A DNA stretch of 32,718 bases from Bacteroidales bacterium (GTDB taxonomy: Bacteria; Bacteroidota; Bacteroidia; Bacteroidales; VadinHA17), in NCBI GenBank assembly GCA_017882305.1, contig JADGPU010000031.1:1-32718 (forward strand), in the 5' to 3' direction. The notes below the pieces were generated by a model. It searched no databases. It worked only from the letters and a program-made list of their open reading frames with translations, and had not been told where the DNA came from. This document shows positions 17,153 to 24,899 of the stretch, piece by piece (position 1 is the stretch's first letter; each line of letters opens with the position of its first letter). Both the position numbers and the translations under genes were made by a program.

Positions 17153-17815
17153 ATGAAGACTATAGAAATTAAAGGATCTTTCAGAACAGAATTAGGCAAG
17201 AAAAGTTCCAAAGAAATCAGAAAAACAGGTAACGTACCATGTGTTATCTATGGGAAAGAAAAGAATATTCACTTTTATGCTCATGAGAACAGTTTTAAAA
17301 ACCTTGTATATACACACGAAGCGCATCTGGTAAAACTCAGCATTGATGACAAAGAGTATAGAGCTGTACTTAAAGATATGCAGTTTCATCCGGTAAAAGA
17401 TAATATTCTGCATGCAGATTTTATTGAAGTTTTCGACAACAAGCCGGTAGTGATCAATATTCCTATCAAAGTTTCAGGAGATTCAGTCGGAGTAATCGCA
17501 GGTGGAAAATTAAGTATAAAAAGAAGAAACCTGAAAGTAAAAGGTTTAGCTATTGATCTTCCGGAAGCTCTTCCTATTGACATCACTAATCTGAAAATTC
17601 ATGAAGGGATAAAGGTTGGTGAGTTATCCTATGATAAGATAGAGTTACTTGACCCAAAAAAATCCATGGTTCTCACGATTGCCACATCACGGGTTGCTCA
17701 GAAAACTGATGAAGAGGTTCTGGCTGAAGCAGCAGCAGCTGAAGCAGCGGCAGCAGCAGCAACTCCAGCATCAGCAGGAGCAGCAGCAGCTCCTGAAGCA
17801 CCTGCAGCTAAGTAG
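17153..17815 (+). CDS. rplY: 50S ribosomal protein L25/general stress protein Ctc
   Basis: 5S rRNA-binding ribosomal protein in the long CTC form. With the ATG at 17153 the protein has 220 residues and begins MKTIEIKGSFRTELGKKSSK; the in-frame ATG at 17117 sits in a leader stem and gives 12 unlikely extra residues. The N-terminal L25 domain (about 1-92) is followed by the CTC beta domain (about 95-185). The C-terminal tail (about 190-220) is low-complexity Ala/Glu/Pro, encoded by GCA/GCT repeats, as often seen in Bacteroidota L25. It has its own promoter and is followed by pth, a frequent partner. Confidence 0.94.
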   Translation: MKTIEIKGSFRTELGKKSSKEIRKTGNVPCVIYGKEKNIHFYAHENSFKNLVYTHEAHLVKLSIDDKEYRAVLKDMQFHPVKDNILHADFIEVFDNKPVVINIPIKVSGDSVGVIAGGKLSIKRRNLKVKGLAIDLPEALPIDITNLKIHEGIKVGELSYDKIELLDPKKSMVLTIATSRVAQKTDEEVLAEAAAAEAAAAAATPASAGAAAAPEAPAAK

Positions 17816-17848
17816 AATCTGACCTTTTTATAAAAATATTCAGGCTTG

Positions 17849-18463
17849 ATGAAATATCTGATAGTTGGCCTGGGAAATATAGGTGAAGGGTATAAAGACA
17901 CCCGACATAATATAGGATTTACTGTATTGGATGCCATGGCCATGGAATCCAATATTTCTTTTATAGAGAAACGTTATGGTGCGGTTTGTGAAATCAGATA
18001 CAAAGGACGCGATCTCTTCCTTCTCAAACCATCTACTTTTGTAAATCTCAGCGGAAATGCAGTAAACTACTGGCTCAGAAAAGAGAATATCCCACTGGAA
18101 AACATGCTTGTCATTGTTGACGACATTGCCCTCCCTCTTGGAAGTATCAGAATGAGACCAAAGGGAAGCGATGGTGGCCATAACGGCCTGGCTCATATCA
18201 GTACCATCCTGGCAACTAATGATTACCCAAGGATAAGAATAGGTATTGGCAGCAGTTTCCGGAAAGGGGCGCAGATAAATTTCGTTCTTGGGAAATGGGA
18301 CTCTGAAGAGAAAAAGTTTATGGCGGATAGAATTTCAATTGTTATCGATATGATAAAATCATTCGCATATGCCGGGATTGAACTGACGATGACATCTTTT
18401 AATAAGGTGGGCAAGGTGCCATCTCCCGAAAAAGACCCCCCAACTCCCGCACAGCGGGACTAA
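17849..18463 (+). CDS. pth: Peptidyl-tRNA hydrolase
   Basis: Releases tRNA from prematurely dropped peptidyl-tRNA. With the ATG at 17849 (an adjacent TTG is rejected) the 204 residues start MKYLIVGLGNIG, and RHNIGF carries the catalytic His20. Further motifs are FVNLSGNAV (KPSTFVNLSG), DDIALPLG, KGSDGGHNGLAHI and RIRIGIG. The C terminus after TSFNKVGKV carries a short Pro/Asp-rich extension (PSPEKDPPTPAQRD), not part of the fold. It follows L25 by 33 bases; the rplY-pth pairing is common. Confidence 0.96.
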   Translation: MKYLIVGLGNIGEGYKDTRHNIGFTVLDAMAMESNISFIEKRYGAVCEIRYKGRDLFLLKPSTFVNLSGNAVNYWLRKENIPLENMLVIVDDIALPLGSIRMRPKGSDGGHNGLAHISTILATNDYPRIRIGIGSSFRKGAQINFVLGKWDSEEKKFMADRISIVIDMIKSFAYAGIELTMTSFNKVGKVPSPEKDPPTPAQRD

Positions 18464-18509
18464 TCCTCTGAATGTTTATGTATTTAAGTTTCAGGCTAAT
18501 ATTGAATTA

Positions 18510-18902
18510 ATGGCTGATAATAAAACTATACGAATAGATAAATTCCTCTGGTCGGTAAGGATTTATAAAACCAGGAGCATAGCTTCTGATGAATGCCGGA
18601 AAGGAAGAATAATCATCAATGATATTCAGGTAAAACCTTCAAGAGCCGTATTAAAGAATGAAATAATAACAGTAAAAAAACCACCCGTAATTTATTCCTA
18701 CAGAGTTATTGAACCAATAGGAAACCGGGTGTCAGCAAAACTGGTCGAACAATTTATCAAAGATCTGACAACAGATGAGGAAAAGACGAAACTGAATATC
18801 CGGCAGGCTACTGGAATTGTATATAGAGATAAAGGTACCGGTCGCCCTACAAAAAAAGAGCGGAGGCAGATCGACAGGATCAAAGATAATATCCACGACT
18901 AA
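18510..18902 (+). CDS. S4-domain RNA-binding protein (Hsp15-like)
   Basis: Small protein of 130 residues with an N-terminal S4 RNA-binding domain (about 8-60: RIDKFLWSVRIYKTRSIASDECRKG..., with the VxxxR basic surface) and a basic C-terminal tail rich in Lys and Arg (GRPTKKERRQIDRIK). This is the layout of HslR/Hsp15, which rescues stalled 50S subunits carrying nascent peptide; the neighbouring pth fits that role. The TAA stop is the first three bases of a six-base tandem array. Confidence 0.88.
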   Translation: MADNKTIRIDKFLWSVRIYKTRSIASDECRKGRIIINDIQVKPSRAVLKNEIITVKKPPVIYSYRVIEPIGNRVSAKLVEQFIKDLTTDEEKTKLNIRQATGIVYRDKGTGRPTKKERRQIDRIKDNIHD

Positions 18903-18968
18903 GGTCAAGGTTAAGGTTAAGGTTAAGACCAGACTAGTTTCTCAACCTTAATCTCTGCCTTAACCTAA
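18900..18968. repeat. Hexamer array and large imperfect hairpin after the S4 gene
   Basis: From the stop codon at 18900, units TAAGGT, CAAGGT, TAAGGT, TAAGGT and TAAGAC follow in register (18900-18929). Downstream, 18941-18968 holds the inverse: AGGTCAAGG pairs 8 of 9 with CCTTAACCT, and TTAAGGTTAAGA pairs 11 of 12 with TCTCAACCTTAA, separated by a 6-base internal loop. It could terminate transcription or protect the mRNA end; no clear U tract follows. Confidence 0.75.
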
Positions 18969-19088
18969 TTAGGGTGGTATAAAGACGTAATATTTCAAAA
19001 ATTGTTGTAAAAGTAATTCAGCTTTAATAACAACATTTCACTTTTTTTTATCTTGCACTTAACATCTTGGTGCATATTCTTTTTATAA

Positions 19089-20420
19089 ATGGGGAAGGAA
19101 AATATTGAGAAGTATTCGACCAGATACGCACTCTTAAAGTCTGTAGCAGGTTTTTGGCATAATAATGTCTTCTACAGGAAAGTCATAGTGCTTGGTCGCG
19201 AAAATATTAATCCCGACGATCCATTGATCTTTGCCCCAAACCATCAGAATGCTTTAATGGATGCACTCGCAGTTCTGTTTACCCACAAGGGACAACCAAT
19301 ATTTCTTGCCAGAGCCGATATCTTTAAAAGAAAGTCAATTGCGGCAATCCTTTATTTTCTTAAGATCCTGCCTGTTTACAGAATAAGGGACGGTTTCAGC
19401 AGCCTCAAAGGCAACGATGAAATATTCCTTAAAACCATTGATGTGCTGAAAAACAAAAATGGACTCGTAATTCTTCCTGAAGGAGAACATGTAGGATTCA
19501 GAAGGCTCAGACAATTAAAAAAAGGTATCTGCAGAGTCGCTTTTCAGTCTGATGAAGCAACTGGTTTTAGCCTAAAGATCAAGATTGTACCGGTGGGTCT
19601 CGAATTCTCAAACTACAGCAGGTTCAGACAGGTGCTTACTGTCGCATATGGGAAGCCTATCGAGGTATCGGAATACTTTGATTCATACAAAGCCAGCCCC
19701 GAGAGAGCCCTTAACGAATTAAGATCAAGACTTTCAAATGAGATGAAAGGTAATATGGTACACATCGAATCTGAAGAAGACTATGAAGCTATAGATGAAC
19801 TCAGAAGCATGATTAATGGAAGATTCAGTGATGATATCAGGTTCCCAAAACTATTCAGAGACAGAATCCTCGTTAATAAAGTGAATCTGCTTAAGTCCTC
19901 TAATCCTTCTCTTTATGAGAGAATATGCTCCCTGAGTATTAAGGTAAAAGAGAAAGCTAAAGCACTTAATACAGACTATAGATTGCTCGAAAAAAGAAAA
20001 CACCCTCTCGGATGGCTGATCACCGGAATGATTGGTATTGTACTTACATTCCCATTGTTTATTTATGGAAATATCTTCAATCTGACTTTTCTCGAAATTC
20101 CTAATCTACAGATACGTAAGATTAAAGATCCGCAGTTTCACTCGTCAATACGGTATGGTATTTCATTAGCACTTGCATTTGTTTTCTTACCTGCGTACCT
20201 GATTCTTTCGCTTTTCATTTTTTCCTCCTGGTGGATGGGACTACTTATCTTTCTAACTCTCCCCCTTTCAGGTCTCTTTGCCTGGAATTATTACCTTCAG
20301 TTTCACAGAATAATAGGAGGATTCAGAATAAGAAGTCTTATTAAACGTAAAGATGAAGAATTCAGCATTCTCAGAAGTAATCATACTGAACTACTAAATC
20401 TGATTGCCGGATTAGAATGA
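19089..20420 (+). CDS. PlsC-like acyltransferase with long C-terminal membrane region
   Basis: Predicted phospholipid or lipid acyltransferase, 443 residues. The N-terminal acyltransferase domain (about 45-215) has motif I as FAPNHQNALMDALA, in which five residues rather than four separate His and Asp, and motif III as LPEGEH. This HX5D form is seen in a subgroup of glycerolipid acyltransferases. A charged linker (about 215-300) leads to three or four membrane segments (about 308-330 and 352-400) and a basic tail. Its stop overlaps the start of the following SDR gene by 4 bases (ATGA), so both products are probably made together. Acyl donor and acceptor are unknown. Confidence 0.82.
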   Translation: MGKENIEKYSTRYALLKSVAGFWHNNVFYRKVIVLGRENINPDDPLIFAPNHQNALMDALAVLFTHKGQPIFLARADIFKRKSIAAILYFLKILPVYRIRDGFSSLKGNDEIFLKTIDVLKNKNGLVILPEGEHVGFRRLRQLKKGICRVAFQSDEATGFSLKIKIVPVGLEFSNYSRFRQVLTVAYGKPIEVSEYFDSYKASPERALNELRSRLSNEMKGNMVHIESEEDYEAIDELRSMINGRFSDDIRFPKLFRDRILVNKVNLLKSSNPSLYERICSLSIKVKEKAKALNTDYRLLEKRKHPLGWLITGMIGIVLTFPLFIYGNIFNLTFLEIPNLQIRKIKDPQFHSSIRYGISLALAFVFLPAYLILSLFIFSSWWMGLLIFLTLPLSGLFAWNYYLQFHRIIGGFRIRSLIKRKDEEFSILRSNHTELLNLIAGLE

Positions 20421-21223
20421 AGAAAGAAAAGCGGTTTATAGGGAAAGTAGCCTGGATCACAGGTGCATCTTCAGGTATCGGGGAAGCACTTGTTCATGAA
20501 TTTGTAAGAAGAGGTGCAACAGTTATAGCTTCATCTAATGATCTGCCCGGGCTGGAGAGAGTAAAAGCAGAATGTGAAGATAAATCTATAATGGTTCATT
20601 GTATCCCTTTTGATCTTTCTGACACATCGGGAATAGATAAGATTGTTGAACAACAAGTCAGTGCTCATGGGAAAATTGATTTTCTACTTAATATTGGAGG
20701 TATAAGCCAGAGGGCAAGAATTGACGAAACACCTCTGTGGCTCGACAGAAAAATATTTGAGATCAACTATTTTGGAACAATAGCTATAACAAAAGCTGTT
20801 CTGCCTTTCATGATCAGACAGCGATCAGGACATATTCTTGCAACAAGCAGCATCTCAGGCAGATTTGGATTTCCACTTCGTTCTGCCTACTCAGCTTCTA
20901 AACAAGCCCTTCATGGATTTTTCGAGACACTTTACCTGGAAAATAAGCAATTCAATATAAAAGCTTCAGTAATTATCCCTGGCAGAGTACGGACTTCAAT
21001 CTCATTTCATGCACTCGATGCTGAAGGCAAGGAACATGGGAAACTTGATGAGGGTCTGGCAAAGGGACTTTCTCCCGTTAAAGCAGCTGAAATAATTATT
21101 AATGGAATGATCAGAAACAAGCGGGAAATTCTTGTTGGTAGAAAGGAACTGATATTATTGTATATCAGAAGATACTGTCCATGGCTTTTTTTCAGAATTG
21201 CAGATAAAATAAAAGCGATGTAG
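20417..21223 (+). CDS. SDR-family oxidoreductase
   Basis: NAD(P)-dependent short-chain dehydrogenase/reductase, 268 residues. Rossmann glycine motif TGASSGIGEAL near residue 15, NIGGISQRA in place of the usual NNAG, catalytic Ser in SSISGRFGFP and YSASKQALHGFFETLYLE. The overall pattern is like the classical SDRs (DHRS7-type) that act on lipids or retinoid-like compounds. It overlaps the acyltransferase gene by four bases, which suggests a joint lipid-modifying step; that is inference. A C-rich inverted repeat follows. Confidence 0.88.
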   Translation: MKKEKRFIGKVAWITGASSGIGEALVHEFVRRGATVIASSNDLPGLERVKAECEDKSIMVHCIPFDLSDTSGIDKIVEQQVSAHGKIDFLLNIGGISQRARIDETPLWLDRKIFEINYFGTIAITKAVLPFMIRQRSGHILATSSISGRFGFPLRSAYSASKQALHGFFETLYLENKQFNIKASVIIPGRVRTSISFHALDAEGKEHGKLDEGLAKGLSPVKAAEIIINGMIRNKREILVGRKELILLYIRRYCPWLFFRIADKIKAM

Positions 21224-21261
21224 AAGATGCTATAATATTTAGACTATAATTATTTTACAAT

Positions 21262-21340
21262 ACCCCCTTCCAAGCCTTCCCCCAAGGGAGAAGGAGTAGA
21301 CATAAATCTTTTCCACCTTGGGGGAAATAAGAAAGGGGGT
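21262..21340. repeat. C-rich inverted repeat between the SDR and VOC genes
   Basis: ACCCCCTT (21262-21269) pairs with AAGGGGGT (21333-21340), and TTCCCCCAAGG (21277-21287) pairs perfectly with CCTTGGGGGAA (21316-21326). The roughly 80-base element can fold into a hairpin with an 11-bp inner and 8-bp outer stem. Related in composition to 28887-28960, 3428-3456 and 2551-2582. Confidence 0.7.
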
Positions 21341-21376
21341 CAAATGATGCACAGATAAATTAAATAATCATACAAT

Positions 21377-22453
21377 ATGAAAGGTTATATAATTAGTGGA
21401 ATCCAGCAGATGGGAATTGGCGTAATAAATGTTAAAGAAGCATGGAAATGGTATATCGACCAGTTTGGTATGGATTGCCGTATTTTTGAAGATGAGGCCA
21501 TAGCTAAACTGATGCTTCCATATACCGGAGGACAACCAAGGAGCAGACACGCAGTATTGGCGCTGAATCTTCAAAGTGGTGGTGGATTCGAGATATGGCA
21601 ATACAAAGGAAGAGATCCTTTAAAAATAAAAGAAGAGATCAGGATCGGGGATCTTGGTATCATCTCCTGCAAGATAAAATCAAAGAACATAAACGAAACT
21701 TTGACATTATTTCAAAAGAAAGGGATTCCCGTCCCGGCTGAGGCAACTGTAGATCCTTCAGGAAAAATGACTTTTTTTATGAAAGATCCCTACGGAAATA
21801 TCTTTCAGCTGGTGGAAGCAACCGACTGGTTTTTAAATGAGAAAAAAACCACGGGTGGTTCCTATGGAGCAATCATAGGAGTATCCGATATTGATAAAGC
21901 AAGAATTGTCTACTCTGATATACTTGGTTACGATGAAGTTATTTATGATACAACTGGTATTTTCACCGATCTTGCAGATCTTCCCGGAGGAAATATAGAA
22001 TGCAGAAGGGTACTTCTAAAGAGATCAAAATCGTTCACGGGCCCTTTCAGTAAAGTATTTGGGGAGAGTGTAATCGAACTCATTACCAGCCCGGGAAATC
22101 CTGGCAAAAAGATATATGAGAACCGGTACTGGGGCGATCCTGGTTTTATTCATCTCTGTTATGATATGAATGGAATGGATGAACTTAAGAACTTCTGTGA
22201 AAGTAAAGGATTTCCGTTTACCGTCGACAGTAAAAAGAGTCATGAGGGTAACAGCTTCGATATGGGTGAAGCAGCCGGTCACTTCTCATATATAGAAGAT
22301 CCTGACGGAACACTTATCGAATTTGTTGAAACACATAAAGTGCCAATTCTGAAGAAACTTGGCTGGTACCTGGATCTGAGAAAAAGAGACCCCAACAAAT
22401 CGCTTCCCGACTGGATAGTGAAAACATTGAGGTTTTCGAGAGTAAAGCATTGA
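21377..22453 (+). CDS. Two-domain VOC (glyoxalase-fold) protein
   Basis: The 358-residue protein has two vicinal-oxygen-chelate domains (about 10-150 and 160-315), layout similar to 4-hydroxyphenylpyruvate dioxygenase and to bleomycin-resistance-type proteins. DPYGNIFQLVEAT closes domain 1 and EDPDGTLIEFVETHK closes domain 2; GFIHLCYDMNG carries a His typical of a metal site. The corresponding first positions (MGIGVINV and GAIIGVSDI) lack His, and the end of domain 1 has Gln, so a complete metal site is not obvious in domain 1. It could be a lyase, a dioxygenase or a binding protein; substrate unknown. Stands alone between repeats. Confidence 0.75.
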   Translation: MKGYIISGIQQMGIGVINVKEAWKWYIDQFGMDCRIFEDEAIAKLMLPYTGGQPRSRHAVLALNLQSGGGFEIWQYKGRDPLKIKEEIRIGDLGIISCKIKSKNINETLTLFQKKGIPVPAEATVDPSGKMTFFMKDPYGNIFQLVEATDWFLNEKKTTGGSYGAIIGVSDIDKARIVYSDILGYDEVIYDTTGIFTDLADLPGGNIECRRVLLKRSKSFTGPFSKVFGESVIELITSPGNPGKKIYENRYWGDPGFIHLCYDMNGMDELKNFCESKGFPFTVDSKKSHEGNSFDMGEAAGHFSYIEDPDGTLIEFVETHKVPILKKLGWYLDLRKRDPNKSLPDWIVKTLRFSRVKH

Positions 22454-22462
22454 ATTATTGGA

Positions 22463-22581
22463 TTTTCTCTGTAGTCCTCTGTGATCCAGATAGCTATCGG
22501 GACTCTGTGGCTCTCTGTGTAACTAAAAATTAAGAACTTACACTGAGTTACCCAGAGAAGCACGGAGTTTCACAGAGAAAA
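22463..22581. repeat. CTCTGTG/CACAGAG inverted repeat element
   Basis: The 22-base arm at 22503-22524 pairs 18 of 22 with 22546-22567; outside it, TTTTCTCTGT (22463-22472) pairs perfectly with ACAGAGAAAA (22572-22581). The right half (22532-22577) recurs at 31056-31102. A 10-base palindrome GATAGCTATC (22489-22498) lies in the left half without a counterpart on the right. Located between convergent genes. Confidence 0.75.
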
Positions 22582-22634
22582 GTCTAAATGATTCTTTTGG
22601 TCAATGCGATTAACGGGTTTTGCCTCGGACTTAA

Positions 22635-23852
22635 CTAGATCCGGGGTTCAGTATTTTTAGCCAGATCTTCAACTTTCTTCAACACCCTCATTATGTTGCC
22701 ACCCCATATTTTTGTTATGTCCGACTTTGAATATCCACGACGAAGCAGTTCGATTGTAATGTTTTTCATTTCAGAAGCTGTTCTGCATCCATCTACACCT
22801 CCACCTCCGTCAAAATCAGTTCCGATTCCAACATAATCGGTCCCTATCACCTGAACAACGTGATCAATATGATCTACGACATCTTTAACGTTAGCAGACT
22901 TTTCATATATCTTCTGTATATCCTTAAATTCCTTGCGTACTAGTTTTTTAGTCGAATCAGGAAGGGCATTATAATCACCATATTTATTCTGGAGATCTTT
23001 AAGCTTTGAATCCAATTCCGGATTAGGTTCCGGAGTTTTAAGGTAATTCCCCAGCATACAGATCTGAATAACACCTCCGTTTTCTTTAAGGGCCAGCAAC
23101 ATATTATCAGTAAGATTTCTGGGACTCCCGCACAATGCCCTGCACGATGAATGAGATGCAATAACTGGAGCGTCGGTAACTTTAAGAACATCAAAGAAAG
23201 ATTTATCAGAAATATGTGAAATATCCACCATCATACCAAGCCGGTTCATCTCTTTTACTACCTGCGATCCAAATGGAGAAAGGCCATCGTTTTCCGCTCC
23301 TGCAGGATCGGTTGATGAATCACAGATATCATTATTTTTAGTATGAGCCAGCGTTATATACCTGGCACCCAGATCATAATATTGTTTGATCCTTGAAATA
23401 TCCTTGCCAATAGGATAACCATTTTCCATACCAATGAATGTAGCGATTTTCCCTGCTTTCTTTAACCTGTATGCATCTTCCGGTGTTGTTGCAATTTCAG
23501 CCATCGATAAATTTTTCTCAACATTTTTATGTATTGCATTGAAAATATCCAGTGCTTTCTGGTTGACTATATCGTAAGTTGAGTCGTTTCTTGGACCTTG
23601 TCCAGTGAATACAGCAAAGAATTCGGCGTGAAGTCCACCTTCAACCATTCTTGGAAAATCGACGCATCCATCGTTATGCCTTTCCCCCAGATCAAATGCC
23701 GGATCTGAAAATTCCATCGGAGCATCACAATGAGTATCCACTGTAAGGATAGATGCATGAATTTTATTAGCGCGTTTAATAAGTCGTTCTTCGCTGTTTC
23801 CGCAACCAGCCAGAAAGAGGGTTACAAGTAAATAATTAATAAATATTTTCAT
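22635..23852 (-). CDS. Lipoprotein membrane dipeptidase (peptidase M19)
   Basis: Zinc-dependent dipeptidase of the renal dipeptidase family, predicted to be lipid-anchored and to cleave dipeptides outside the cytoplasm. Start at the ATG 23852-23850 (405 residues), because it gives a lipoprotein signal with FLAGC (Cys17); eleven upstream codons from a weaker start are rejected. Zinc ligands are visible: THCD (His41, Asp43), the Glu in GMENGYPIG, His in DISHISD and His in ASHSSCR; GIGTDFDGGGG is the conserved C-terminal part. The middle insert (about residues 270-325) is Lys-rich. Downstream is the repeat at 22463-22581; upstream is the LysE terminator. Confidence 0.9.
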   Translation of the reverse strand: MKIFINYLLVTLFLAGCGNSEERLIKRANKIHASILTVDTHCDAPMEFSDPAFDLGERHNDGCVDFPRMVEGGLHAEFFAVFTGQGPRNDSTYDIVNQKALDIFNAIHKNVEKNLSMAEIATTPEDAYRLKKAGKIATFIGMENGYPIGKDISRIKQYYDLGARYITLAHTKNNDICDSSTDPAGAENDGLSPFGSQVVKEMNRLGMMVDISHISDKSFFDVLKVTDAPVIASHSSCRALCGSPRNLTDNMLLALKENGGVIQICMLGNYLKTPEPNPELDSKLKDLQNKYGDYNALPDSTKKLVRKEFKDIQKIYEKSANVKDVVDHIDHVVQVIGTDYVGIGTDFDGGGGVDGCRTASEMKNITIELLRRGYSKSDITKIWGGNIMRVLKKVEDLAKNTEPRI

Positions 23853-23937
23853 ATCGTTTGTTGATATCTGTCGCAAGATAAGCAAAATGATTCCGGCGAT
23901 TTATGTTTCTTGTCTGTTTAACCTATTTTAACAATAC

Positions 23938-23963
23938 AAAAAGCCCCGACGTGAAAGCCGGGC
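23938..23963 (-). terminator. Terminator after the LysE-type gene
   Basis: On the minus strand GCCCGGC (23963-23957), loop TTTCAC and GTCGGGGC (23950-23943) form a seven-pair stem with one bulged G, followed by TTTTTGT. It is about 30 bases past the stop codon of the exporter gene. Confidence 0.7.
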
Positions 23964-23993
23964 AGCCATGAAAAGAACGGGACATTAGACTAG

Positions 23994-24635
23994 CTAAAGT
24001 TTCAGGGAGGTAAACACACTTAACAGGAGTATCACACCTATAACAATTATTACAATTCCTGCCACCTTATTTATCCTGACAATAGCCCGTAACCTGATGT
24101 TCTTTTTAAACCGGCTGAAAAAATAGCTCAGGAAAAACCACCAGCATATTGCTCCTAAGAATACCCCGGGTATAAGAAAGAAAGGCAAAAGTTCAGGTCT
24201 TACGTTACCAGCTATATTTACTCCTGAGAAGAAAGCCACGAAGATAAAAATCGTATAGGGATTCGAAATCGAAAGTACAAATACCGAGTAAAAATCACGC
24301 CATAAAGATTTTTCAGACTTCTCCTTGTTTCTCATGTCCTTAACCGGATTGGATAAAAACACTTTCAATCCTACTCCGATAATAACTAAACCTGCTATTA
24401 TGGTGATAATGAATCTTTCTTCCTTAATAAAACTGATTATTACTGTAAATCCTAAACCCGCCAGAACTGCAAGTAATGTATCGGCAGTTGCAAGACCTAA
24501 TCCGGAGACGAATCCTGAGAGCAATCCTCTCTTTATTGTTCTGTTAATCAGTACAATGCCGATCGGTCCAGGTGGCATTGAAACTACCAACCCAAGAATT
24601 ATTCCTTTAAGTAGTATTTCTATCGCAGGAATCAT
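23994..24635 (-). CDS. LysE/RhtB-family amino-acid exporter
   Basis: Inner-membrane protein of 213 residues with about six hydrophobic segments. The N-terminal GLVVSMPPGPIGIVLINRTIKRG is the conserved first part of LysE-family translocators; the SISNPYTIFIFVAFFSG segment is the matching motif at the start of the second half. Family members export basic or neutral amino acids or related metabolites; the substrate here is unknown. It is monocistronic, with its own candidate promoter 20 bases upstream and a terminator behind. Divergent from lnt. Confidence 0.88.
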   Translation of the reverse strand: MIPAIEILLKGIILGLVVSMPPGPIGIVLINRTIKRGLLSGFVSGLGLATADTLLAVLAGLGFTVIISFIKEERFIITIIAGLVIIGVGLKVFLSNPVKDMRNKEKSEKSLWRDFYSVFVLSISNPYTIFIFVAFFSGVNIAGNVRPELLPFFLIPGVFLGAICWWFFLSYFFSRFKKNIRLRAIVRINKVAGIVIIVIGVILLLSVFTSLKL

Positions 24636-24654
24636 CTTTCGAGATTATAAGAAG

Positions 24655-24662
24655 CAAATATA
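24655..24662 (-). promoter_or_regulatory. Candidate promoter core for the LysE-type gene
   Basis: TATATTTG on the minus strand (24662-24655) fits TAnnTTTG; a TTTTTG lies 16 bases further upstream. The predicted leader would be only about 13 bases. Confidence 0.4.
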
Positions 24663-24779
24663 TGAAGTTTATTTGCCTCAAAAACGGTATTTGTTTTTGA
24701 ATAGTATAATGAATCCGGAATGATGACCAGAATCTTTTTAATGAAATCCATTCAAAAAACCGCAAATCACTTTTTATTC

Positions 24780-24860
24780 TCAGGAATCAAACACAGACTG
24801 TAATTCTTCTGCTATTTTTGGGAGTAATTTTAATATGGATTCAAAAGGAAAATCCGGCAT
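24780..24860 (-). other. Possible 26-residue open frame between LysE and lnt
   Basis: Minus-strand ATG frame of 26 codons (MPDFPFESILKLLPKI...) ending at TGA 24782-24780. The translation looks amphipathic and helical, but no ribosome site is visible and frames of this size occur by chance in AT-rich spacers. Recorded as a weak candidate only. Confidence 0.15.
24813..24820 (+). promoter_or_regulatory. Candidate promoter core for lnt
   Basis: TATTTTTG fits TAnnTTTG, 79 bases before the lnt ATG; no -33 box at the expected distance. Confidence 0.3.
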
Positions 24861-24899
24861 TGGATTATTCTTAGAATCATTTTAATTATCTAAAACCTA

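Noticed and set aside
24325..24723. Plus-strand 132-codon frame opposite the LysE gene
   Set aside because: It mirrors the exporter's coding frame and has no recognisable motif; a shadow frame.
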